64,000 bases of DNA from contig JBLDXI010000038.1 in assembly GCA_047495785.1 (NCBI GenBank), positions 496,001 to 560,000 of the forward strand, in the 5' to 3' direction. Both the position numbers and the translations under genes were made by a program. This DNA comes from Lepidodermella squamata (taxonomy: Eukaryota; Gastrotricha). The notes under the pieces are model-generated. The model did not search any database, had not been told where the DNA came from, and saw nothing but the letters and a program-made list of their open reading frames with translations. Shown here one piece after another: positions 26,782 to 39,842 of the stretch; within the stretch, counting starts at the first letter, position 1; the number at the start of each line of letters is the position of its first letter.

Positions 26782-28907
26782 TCATAAGAAAATCCGCGAG
26801 GTAAAATAGAAACAGCACGAATAAATAACAGCGAAAAATGATCCATCCGAGGGAAGTTGCGGTGCACTTGACAGAGGAGCATTCATGAAAAAAGGGTAGA
26901 AGAAATCCCATTCCAGGCGATACTCGTCATATCGTGTTTTCTTGATTGTCGATGGAAGCTGCGATGAAATTTTTCATTAGTTTTAGAAGCAAATTGAATG
27001 AACGTCATTATCACCTTCGTATGGTCTTCGAATCTAACATGAAAGTTGACGGATATAGACGGGTCAGGACAAGGCACCATTCCCAGACATGGAAAATCGT
27101 AATTCTTTGGTTCACCGAAGTCGTAAGCAACACCAACGATTTGATAAATCGGATTTCTCATCGACTGCTTGTTAGCATACAAAATACGAAGGGTAACGCT
27201 GGTTCGCAAACTATTTGAAACATGAAATGAAAATATGTAACTAGTTGTTTACGTGATAGCATACTTTTGACAAGTTCCTGGGCGGCTGCTATTTGGTGCG
27301 CGGATTGAACCGTATTTCACGGTATCGTTGAGGATAGGCACCCAGTCACTAGCTGAATTCGGATCAGAATCACCAAGCATCGCCACGTGAGTAGGGCGAG
27401 CTTTAGGATCGCCGTAGGCTAGATCATAAATTTGCTGCTGAATCTGTTCGCAAGATCCCTTTAAGGGTAGTGTGCAGAATGTCAGAAACTCGGCGCCGAA
27501 TCGAACATCTCTCCGTTTTGACATCGAGCATTTACCGTCATCAGTGATCTCCGGTAGAGTTAAACCGGAATTAAGAGCTGTGACTTTTTGAGAAATTATC
27601 ACGCTTGTTGATATCGGTTTTCCTTTTTCATAATTGGCAGCGCCGCCCAAATAATTTGCAGCGCTTTGGCGTTTGAAAGAAACACTGAAAGACTGAGGAA
27701 AGTTTTTGTATTCACCAATCGGTACATTCCTCAAAGTTATAACTGCTTTGACAGATGTTATAGCGCCATCGTCAAAGAAAATTGTATATGAAACGTCACT
27801 GACAGCATTGCTGCAAACGCTACCAGCGAGTTTTGCTTTCGAACAAGCTACACCACTTCCCGATGAGCTCAAGCACTCAGCGGTGATGGGAATGGCAATT
27901 CGTCCGTTAAGTGCCTTCTGAACCACGTCATCGCCGATGATTTTACGAACGTCCGAGAGGTCACTTATCATTGTAGTAGTCAAGAATATATCGACTGGTA
28001 AAGTGTAATTGATTCGGAATGTGGATGATTTGAATAGAGACGGATATCGAACAACATTAAGGCCAAAATGGTATAACTCTGAAGATATTTGCGGTGCGCT
28101 GCAGAAATCTGAGCCATCGGCATAACTCCGCCAGCAAGTCAACCTTGAATTCACCATGAAGGTAACTGGTGCGTTGTCGCTACAAGATCCACTGCTAGAG
28201 CTGGGAATAGTGAAAAAGCCTAAAGAGCAAAGCTCCTGATCGTCGGTAGCCTGTTTCGAAGATCTGCAGACAAAAAGACGATCGCCAAAGGTATAGCGAC
28301 CCAGAACTGGTATAAGGCCCTCCGTATCGCTTATAACGATATCTTTTTTAAACTGGGCGATTAGCTGGTTAAAGTATTGGTAATCGTTGGACGTTTCCAG
28401 TTTCTTTGCATAGTTTCTGTTTGGCGAATCATCGTAGTCAATGCAAAACAACGTCGCCGTTATGTTTTTGAAATCAACAAATGAGGATGTGCGGTAAAAA
28501 GCCAAAGAATTGGCATCAATACAACGCCGGCTTATTGCGATATCCTCAGTGTCAAAACAATCATCGAAAGCTTGCAAGTCTTCCGCGGAACAATCGGGAT
28601 CGCAGCAGCAACCTACATCGCAGCTCAATTTGTCCCTATTGCAAAAGCATTGCCTGGTTTCGACCCGTTTGCTAGATGGCGTCGTTTGGCGTGGTGATGG
28701 GGCGGGGGTGATTGCTGATATTGCTCTGGGCGTTACACCTTGCCCCAGATTGGAACCGATTACTGATGGCTGTTGGTTTTGACCCGGTTGCGCAACAGGT
28801 TGGACGGTTTGTGGTTGTCCCAAAACCGGCTGGTTGTTGCCAGGAATATTTTGCTGAGCAAATGCAATCCAGAAACCTCCAATCAAAATTATAAATGTTC
28901 GTGTCAT
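26782..28907 (-). CDS. TCTN: Tectonic-family ciliary transition-zone protein (copy A)
   Basis: Tectonics are secreted or membrane glycoproteins of the transition-zone (MKS/B9) complex that gates entry of membrane proteins into cilia. Exons 27265-28907, 27015-27210 and 26782-26958 give 671 residues. After a signal peptide (MTRTFIILIGGFWIAFAQ) and a Gln/Pro/Thr-rich linker comes the diagnostic cysteine cluster: CFCNRDKLSCDVGCCCDPDC. The long beta-rich domain follows, including RYTFGDRLFVCRSS and LGFFTIPSSS. The end has LPSTIKK, WDFFYPFFMN, then a hydrophobic tail. The ATG at 28907 was chosen because it follows a strong GATTTTAG acceptor; the frame stays open upstream only with a non-ATG codon. 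Introns are 54 and 56 nt, in the same places as in copy B. Gaps to both neighbours are about 80-85 nt. Confidence 0.9.
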
Positions 28908-28935
28908 AACCCCTAAAATCAGCAAAAGATTAGCA
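28908..28935 (-). promoter_or_regulatory. Candidate trans-splice acceptor before tectonic A
   Basis: The minus strand reads TTTTGCTGATTTTAG and then GGGTT before the ATG, about 5 nt after the acceptor and within about 81 nt of the tectonic-B stop at 28989. This is a good T-rich acceptor placed where an operon junction would have it. Confidence 0.45.
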
Positions 28936-28988
28936 ACTCTGATGAAAAATTTCCTCAAAAAGATGTGCTGGATTACAATTACTGTCTT

Positions 28989-31019
28989 TTAGAAAGACCA
29001 AAAAGCAATACATGAAGTAACAATGAGTAGCATTCTTGTTGACAGATAAACACTGCTGTAAGCAGAGTTCATAAAAAATGGATAGAAAAAGTCAACGGGC
29101 AGGAAGTTCTCGATTTGCCTGGTCGGAGCAATGACTGGCGTTGGCGGCTGAAAAATATAGGTTTCGGTAGACATAACAAGTGAGTTCAGATTTGTTAAAG
29201 CTTACCAATGAGTAGTCTTCAAAAACTACAGCAAATTTTACGATTACAAAAGGTTTCGAAGAGCAGAAAGCGTCGGAGCATGATACAGAGTATTGCCTAG
29301 GTGGATCAAACTCGTATATTGCGTCGATTATTTGAGCTTGAGGATTACTAGCAGAACCAGCATTAACAAAGCTAATTCTCAATGTGACCCCTGTTTGCAG
29401 ACTTTAATAATTATATTAAATATAACTGATCTTTTGAAAATAAAAAAGCTTCACTTTTCACAAAACCCAGTCTTGGGATCGCCAGTTACGGATATGTCAG
29501 TGAAATTCGACCGCAATGGAATCCACTCAGCAGGAAGGGAAACGTTTGAGTTGCCGTATATTCCGATTCGATCATGCTGTAGTGTTGTCCCCATCAACAC
29601 ATTTTTGATCGCCAGTTGGGTAAGGGAGCACGTCTTTTCGAAAGAGATCATGCAGCTACTAGAAACACTAATTCCAAACCGCACCGGCATTCTTCGAGCC
29701 AAGGAGCAATCGCTTCCTGGAGCATTATCAACACTGAGACTTGTAAGCCACTCGCCATTAGAGACCGGTAAATTGATACGATAATTTGGTTTAGATGTAC
29801 GCGTTGCCAGAACAGAATCTTCAGTGAGGCGCATTTCAAGCTTGCCGGCTAAAATCGGTTTGCCAATAGTGTAGCCAGGTCGGCCACTCGATTCTGATAT
29901 GTCTGAATTGATATCGCTGAAGTGAGTAAAGGTCACTGAGAATGTTTGTCGATAAGTTGGCGAGTCAGAGCGTGAAAAGTTGCGCAGAAATACTTCAGCC
30001 CTGACTTCACGGATGCCATCTAGATTCGAACCATTGTAAGAGTATGCAATAACCCATGAAACGCCGGCAACTAGATTTACGCATTTGTCATCTGAATAGT
30101 ATGCTGTGCTCTGGTCTGAAAACAAGGCGGGGCATGGTACAATAGCGCTGGTCGTTGAACTTCTGCAAAGCGTTCTCACTGGGACTGTACTGTTCTCTAC
30201 ATAAGAAGCGGAACGACGAAAATCAGCAGTCATGTAATCAGATAGTTTCGCAGCATAACTAGCATCTCTTACAATACGATACCCCGCGTTGTATGTAGTA
30301 TCGATCAACCACGACGGTATTTGCTTCGATTTGCAGGCGCTGATGAATAATTCGACGTTTTCAATATCGTGCCAGCAACTGAATTGCTCGTTTATGAGAA
30401 ATGTGAGAGGTCGTGGGCCAGAGCAAAGCCCACTCGCGGCGGCATTAGGAATGTTAAAATAGCCTAACACGCATTTTTCATTGGCATTTGCTGGATCGGA
30501 CCGACAGACGTAAACAGGATTACCGCGATGATAATTTTCAAGATCAGAATGTCCAGAATTATCCATCAATTTGACAAGAGACGGGTCATCTTGATTGTTT
30601 ACGAAATTGAATCTTGTTTGTTGGTCAACATTAGTGAGCGCATCGGGAAGAGGAGAATCGGATTTTTTCGGATAATTGTCATAATCAATACAGAGAACGT
30701 CAGTAACGGACAGCTCCAGTTCCAAAATGGGAATATGGTATAATGGAACAAACGGCTGCACCTCGTTGCATTTGCGGTTTTTTCTGATCTCGCGCTCCTC
30801 AGAGCAAAATTCAAAAGATGCAACATCTTGCACAGTGCAGTCATCGTCGCAACAGCAGTTAAGTTCGCAAACTGTGGTATCTTTGTCACACAGGCAATTA
30901 GAGGCATCACGTCGAAAATACTTAGCGCTCGTTTCGTTTCCAATTGGCGTGACGTCACCTACTGCGCAATTATTAAATAATGTTATCAGAACAAGCACGT
31001 AATATAAACTATACAGCAT
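28989..31019 (-). CDS. TCTN: Tectonic-family ciliary transition-zone protein (copy B)
   Basis: Exons 29455-31019, 29206-29401 and 28989-29147 give about 639 residues with introns of 53 and 58 nt. The signal peptide (MLYSLYYVLVLITLFNN) is followed by CLCDKDTTVCELNCCCDDDC, the tectonic cysteine signature. The beta-rich domain includes NPVYVCRSD, LGYFNIPNAA and GYTIGKPILAGKLE. The end has FLPVDFFYPFFMN and a C-terminal hydrophobic segment that may anchor it in the membrane. The start at about 31019 directly follows ATTAATTAG, a T-rich acceptor; an in-frame ATG at 31091 would instead give a basic stretch before the leader and is less likely. Both introns fall at the same points as in copy A, so the two arose by tandem duplication, but the sequences are now quite different outside the motifs. 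Confidence 0.9.
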
Positions 31020-33647
31020 TCTAATTAATAAAAAAATTAATAGTTGCATAAGTAAATGTATTCTCAATTCCCGTCGGCTTCTTGTAGGCATGGCAGTATG
31101 TATTTTTAATAAGAGACATGTAACAGTTTCAATTTCAAATTTAATGGTAAAAAGTAAAAAGCTATTTTTGGTAGGAAGAATTCATTGATGACATAGACTA
31201 AACACATATCACATCGGATGCCGACTAGCTTCCTGTGCTCATGTTTATCTCTCAATTCTGCGTTAGTTTGTCCCAGTTTGAGATTCTCTCTAAAGAAAAT
31301 AATGTAACCCTGTTGAATCTGAGCAATGGGCAGCGATCGCTCTGCATAAGCGTGTCGCGTAGTGCGCGTAGGCCATGGCAGCTCAAAGGATACTCAAAGG
31401 TTGTTAAAGACGAGCCTCCTCAGAGAGACAGCTCGCGTATGATCCACAGCGTGTGTTACAAAAGTGCAATAAGCAATAAGGGCTGCAAAAAATCAGGAAA
31501 TGAAATAACGCTAACATTGGGGAAAAAAAACTGATTATCTACCATATACCGCGACTACTCAACTCAGATTCTACTGGCTTTCATGGGGAAACATTTCTGA
31601 CGCCATTGTTGTTGCCAAGGACAACATCAACTTACGAAAAACGCGCATTTTTACATCTTCACAGTTTTAAATTATTTAACTTAAAAAAAGTAAAATTTCA
31701 ATGTTGAAAAAATTGATCTGTCTAATTTATAAAAAAATGATATTAATACGCTTTAAAATAGAGGGCACCAATGAAGCTCGGTTCAAAAATCAAACCGAAA
31801 ATCTTGAAGTCGATGTGATACAACTCTGAAAAATCCGAAAACTGAAAATATGTTATGTAGACCGATGTGGAGTTTTTGGAAATCTTTGCTCGCAAGTGGG
31901 CTACTCATGGCAACAACACCAACAACCAACAGCAAACGCCTTTCTTTATTGACCGAGTCAAAAAACAATTTCTAAAGCAATTGTGAACTAGTTTAAACTG
32001 GCTGAAACTGAGGAGTTTGAAGGCCGACCCTGTCCTGATTTTTAGCACTAACGGTACCAAATCCCTTCGCATGCAGTCCCTGTAGCCTGTACCCGCTGCT
32101 GATGGCTGATGACGCCGACTGTTTTACTGGCTCCGATTATATGTTTCGAGCGCAAGGAATCGACAGCAACTTCGACTTATCCTGTCATCATTTCTTATAA
32201 CCGCTGTATTCCGGTTAGCTTCGACAGAGAACATCACGTGGACTTCTCTCAGCAGGAGAAGCAGTCCAGGGTCCATGCCTTCGCCTTGCTTTTAAACATT
32301 GTTATGTTTTGCTGACGACAGCGAGGCCAGTTCTTGTGGCTTCATCACTTTTTCCGGTGGCATGTCTTTTAGTCTTTTCCGAGTATTTCGACGCGTTTAC
32401 AAGTGTCGCTGCTGCTTGATCTCCTCCTTATTGTGCTTATTGTCACCCCAGGCCGGTTTACTCTTCATTCAAGATTCAAGATCATAAAATAGCGATGATG
32501 ATGGCTTTACCAAGCTCAGGGTTTCGCCGCTTTTTATCTAATCATCGTCATCATCATCATCATCTCATCCTCATTACTTGATTTCTCGTATTGCATCAAA
32601 ATATAGTCATTAAAAAGAAAACAGAATATATAGTATATAGCAATATTTGGATCGAGCGCGAAGGTAGGCGTCCGGTCGTAATCTCGGAGAGGAGTTTGAC
32701 TTCTTCTGTTAGCAAGATTATCGGTTCGCCCATGTAGAAATGAGAGCGAAGTACGTTATAAGCGAGGTCAATTGACTTCACTGTACTCCCTTCGAGCCTG
32801 CCATTTTGGTTCGTTATAGCAAATGTTCCTTATAAGTATACCCCATTCGTTATAACGATTCTGCACTGTAGATCATGGTGGATACAAGCTGTAATTTCAC
32901 CTACCTACTGTTTATTTGGATATCGGATCACGAATAGGAAGTGAAGAATACAGCTTATAAGTATAACGCTATATTACAGTGGGTCCGTTACTGTAAGTCT
33001 CTACAAAGGCAATTATTTTTAATTGAAGAAGTATTATTAAGTGGTTATTAGTAATTTTGTGGCCAGAATGTTTATTCCTTAACAATAATGAAAATGAGCT
33101 TTAGTAAATAGACATATTCTGCCTGGGTGGGACATCAGTTTCCGCCTTACCTGTTGCAGGGACCGCGTCGCCAACGGCAGCGCAAAAAAGTTACGTGTAA
33201 GTACATGGTCTTGGTGTACATGGTTAACACATTATGTCCGAGTAGCTTACAGCAGAGCTGTGCTGTTATGTGAGTTCCTTTTTCTTCCGTACCATTCTCT
33301 CAAGGGAACCTTTCGACGAGCAGATTAACATTCCGACGCGTTCCAAAGGCGCAAAGTTAGCTCGGTTCAGGATCCTCGAATTGCTCTCTTCATTGAAACT
33401 CATGTAGCATACGACGGTTGCAGAAGTCCTGATTTGACCTGTGTTTTTTGTGGAAGCGCCGTAATTTTCTCATTTTTCCTTCATGGAGGTCTTACGCAAA
33501 GTCACAGCCTGAGTTGAGGAGAATTAGGTAGCCAAAAACAGCGGTGCAACTCTGCTTCGGTCTTATTAACATCAATATGCTCGTGTGTAATTTTTTAAAA
33601 TTTTTTTGTTTTTTTATAGTGTTATATTCTGTCTAAATATTGACAAC
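31020..33647. other. Intergenic region between divergent genes, with transposon-like termini
   Basis: 2.6 kb between tectonic B (minus) and the SEC14L-type gene (plus), so it should hold both promoters. The part 32750-32985 carries transposon-like ends (separate entry). A CAT/ATC microsatellite lies near 32540-32562. Open frames at 31235-31534 and 32109-32487 show no family resemblance. A homopolymer-rich stretch precedes the 33648 start. Confidence 0.45.
32750..32985. mobile_element. Degenerate pogo/Tigger-like terminal repeats
   Basis: CACTGTA-type ends occur at about 32779-32785 and 32864-32870, and an inverted copy (TACAGTG) at about 32975-32981. Each is linked to CGTTATA(A/G) motifs (about 32754, 32812 and 32848) and to TATAAGTATA (about 32831 and 32956). 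Pogo/Tigger transposons have termini starting CAGT with CGTTATAAC-like sequence just inside. I see no transposase frame, so these would be remnants or non-autonomous copies. Confidence 0.35.
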
Positions 33648-36465
<2,818 letters not shown>

Positions 36466-37409
36466 TTCTTATTTATATTACTTTTCAAGTCTCATTTGCC
36501 AATATGATGATCATTTAAACAATTGGATGAACAAACCAGCTGATATCAAGTTAAAGATTGTTGAATATTCGACAGAAGGCCCCGGGGCCTGGTGCCTCGC
36601 ATTCTCATATTGCCTGCTTAAACTGAATTTCAATGTCTTATAATGCCTGTTTTTTCAGCCTTCGAATTTGCGATGATAAACCTTTCATCAGCGGATTGTG
36701 AGCGAAGCTGGATATTCTAGCAACGAAGTTTCTTTGTGTTTTTTCATTATTCGTTGTCTCGCATCGACTCAATTAACGGCTAGTCATGCTTCATATGGGT
36801 AACTTGTCGTTTTTTCAGCGCGTTTTTATGCGCCTCATCAAATCTCATTTCTCATTATCGTATTGCTGGCGAATTGCGCTCATTGGTGGCATCTCAATAC
36901 GTAGTATGTAAAACTGTGGCCAAGTGCAAGTAATGAACAGCATGTTGTAGCACACCGTATTTCCATAGTATCAGGATTATTTCTATTTCATTGCTCTTAT
37001 TTTGTACATTTTTGATGTTTTGTGGTGCATTATACAATCATTGAAGCTTTGTGAGAGATCTACTTGAGTTGCCAATTCTTGTAAAAATTGCCATTGCAAT
37101 TGGAATAAAACTTCGTTATTTAAAAGCCGAGGTTCTATTGCCCTAAAAAATCAGTGGAAAGTGGTTCGTCGATAACTGAACAGGATCAGGATTAGAGACT
37201 GAGCAGGAAAATGCAAGCTGATTATGCAACTGGTTAAACAATGTCGCCAAGGAAAATAAAAATACTCCACCTTAACGCAAAAAATATGTTCTATTAATGA
37301 TCGGACACAAATTTATTTTAATCGAAATCACAATCACAATTATCGACTGAAAGTTCTAAAATTATCATTTGAAAGATATAAATAATCATGCGAAATATAA
37401 GCGCTTCGT
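36466..37409. other. Intergenic region between convergent genes
   Basis: 944 nt with the 3' UTR of the SEC14L-type gene and, at the right edge, that of CCDC93. AATAAA at about 37104-37109 is a candidate signal for the plus-strand gene. No coding sequence or repeat was recognised. Confidence 0.4.
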
Positions 37410-39284
37410 TTATTGCTGCTGCTGTAGACGGCTGCATTCTGCGGCGAACTCAGCCAGCAATTTCGAGTACGTTCGCTGTGATTCCAGCAAAGCAGCCAAC
37501 TTCTGTCCAGCCCGTAACAGCATGTCATTGGCCGTTTTCTTGCGTTGTTCTGCTTTTGCTTTCGATTCAGCCACCGATGCCGCGGCTGCTTCGATCTGGC
37601 GCAGCAGATCAGCAGCAGCTGCATGGTTGGTCGACGTGGGTGTCGGGAAAGCTTTAGGATATGCTTGGATAAGCGAATTCAGGAGGTCAAGTTCTCGATT
37701 GACGATCAGCCTGCTGTCATCAACAACGTTGTAGCGACGGTACAGCTGTTTAGTTTGACGATGAAGCTCAGCAATTTGGTCAAACAGCTCCACGAACCGA
37801 CGTTGATATTGCGCAAGCTCAGTTCGCGACGGAATTTCGTCCAATTTACGCACCATAACAGCGACGCGACGAGCTCTTTTAGCCAACGCCAGTCGAGCAT
37901 CAGCCAGCCGCTTCTCCGCAATCTCGACATTTTCACGAAGCTCACCTGAATGATTTTGAAAAAAATGAAAACGAAGCAATATAAGTATCCAGGGACTCAC
38001 CAAGGCGATCTCCGCCGATTCTCTGACCGGCAGCAACTGCTGCTTCAGCCTCAGCAACTGCAGCGGTCAGTTTTTCATGTTCGGCTCGCCAAGTTGCTTT
38101 CGATTCCTTTTCGATTCTCTCTAACGCCGAGCGTTCGTCCATCAGAGCGGATAGCGTTTCAAGAGTTCTAAATTTTGCGATTAACATAATTTCATCAAAA
38201 AAATGAAAATTGTTGCTTACTCTCGATGCTCGCCGGCCCAAAGCGAATTAAGCTCAGCCAGGCGTCGACGAACATCCTCAGCCGCAGTTGCCTGCTCGTC
38301 GCGACGCTTCTGCGGTTCAGCGTTTTCATCTACCAACTTCTGGCGCTGTTCGTTAGCTTCAGCTATCTTACGCTTTGTCTCCTCAATATTTTCCGTCAAC
38401 ATTTCAATCTGCTTGCCAACCGACAGTTGCTCCTCGCGATCGCGACCGGCTGCCTCGAGTGCTTGACGTCGAGCGGCCGCTAGTTGACGAAGGTCGTCAG
38501 CAGCTCCGACTAACGCGCTGCGAACAGCAGCACCGGTTCCTGGCTGCTTTTTCGAGGACAGTGCCGCCATTTGCCCAAGAATCTGCTGCTTCCGCTCTTC
38601 ATCCATCGCATCCGCCGGCGATTCCTGCTGCTGTTCCGCTGCTTCTTTCTGAGCACTGCCGACCAGCGATGACGAGTCGCCATATTCCATAAGCGTCACC
38701 GAAACGCGCATTTCCTCTTGGAGAACTGTCTTCGGGTCTGCGTGGCGAAAACGGCGAGTCGGCGGGAAGGCGTTGTCAATGTTCGAAACCGTGGCGGCCG
38801 CCTTAATCGGAACTTCATCTTGACCGAAGACACGTTGACGCTGATAATCGGCTTGTTTAGCCATGATATCGCTCAGCTGCTGTCGGGTGTCGACCGCGCT
38901 GCGAACTAACCACTGAACAGCCGGAAAGATGGACTTAAAATCAAGACCTTGGAGCTGGTGAGGTTCAAGCAGAACCGGGCAGCGCATAAGCCGAAGCACG
39001 CGGACGACTTTTTCGGTGAGTGCAATTTTGGTGCCGATAGTCGCGTTTTCTTGGAAAAGGCTGTCCAAATCCACGTCAATGTCTACGTCGCTGAAACTGA
39101 TAGCCCACGCTATGCCGCCGACAACACGGTCAAACGGCGACAATGCCTTGATGCGAGCCCGGAAGTACCCGGCTGCCACGAGCAACTTGACAATATCATC
39201 GAATCGCCGCGCTTGCTCTTCGTCCTCGCGTACATCAGCAATGCCTGAGCGCTGGTTGGGCGCCGACTCGTCAGCCACTGTCAT
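37410..39284 (-). CDS. CCDC93: CCDC93, CCC-complex subunit
   Basis: Subunit of the COMMD/CCDC22/CCDC93 complex, which works with Retriever and WASH in endosome-to-surface recycling. Exons 38221-39284, 38001-38167 and 37410-37945 give 588 residues against about 630 in human. The N-terminal domain has the conserved LLVAAGYFRARIKALSPFDR, VVGGIAWAIS and GLDFKSIFPAVQWLVR; it is the calponin-homology-like part that binds partner subunits. The rest is long coiled coil rich in Ala, Glu, Gln and Arg, ending with AEFAAECSRLQQQQ. The ATG at 39284 is the first in frame (MTVADESAPNQ). Introns are 53 and 55 nt. The C-terminal coiled coil is best conserved near RRYNVVDDSRLIVNRELDLL. Confidence 0.9.
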
Positions 39285-39842
39285 TTTCAACAGTCGGTCA
39301 AAAACACAATCCTAGACAAAATGTGCATATTTATTTTAATCATCATTAACAAATATTATGATCTCTTTTTGGCTCTCTGAGAGAAGCGTAATCACCAATG
39401 TTCAACGTCGATATCTGACTTCCGTAGAGAAGTTGCTTTCTTTTTCGTATAAGCTCAAAACACGTCACAACCAGTCGTGGAAGCCTCATTGCGTGAGAAT
39501 ATATTGGATGTTGCGAGGAAGTAAAATGGATGCTGCCCGCGTGAGAAACGAGAAGTAGAAAAATAGCTATGAATGATAAAACCAAGATTCAGACGACGCC
39601 ATGATCGTAGAAAAAGCAGAGGAGCTCCACAATAGGAAATCGCGGAAATGTAAAAACCAGCAGTTGTACAAATCAGGTGAGAGTAGCAAAAAGGCACAAG
39701 CAGAGAGAGATAGAGATAGAGAGATGGAGAGTGAAAGCGATACACATACACACGAGCGCATTGATTGATCGATTAATCAATCTCTTTCGTCATAACAGTC
39801 TTGACACCGGTTGGCTGCTGCAGGTTATAATCAAACCAGCGG
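39285..39842. other. Intergenic region with GA-rich low-complexity sequence
   Basis: 558 nt between CCDC93 and the DB/Ig/FN3 gene. A purine-rich run of GAGA/GATAGA units lies at about 39702-39735, next to a CA-rich patch. It holds the CCDC93 promoter and the receptor gene's 3' UTR. No gene seen. Confidence 0.4.

Noticed and set aside
28958-28958. Longer tectonic-A start upstream of 28907
   Set aside because: The codon there is TTG. The ATG at 28907 follows a good acceptor and gives a proper signal peptide.
31235-31534. 99-codon plus-strand frame near the tectonic-B promoter
   Set aside because: No family pattern and no supporting splice sites; considered as a transposon remnant but nothing supports that.
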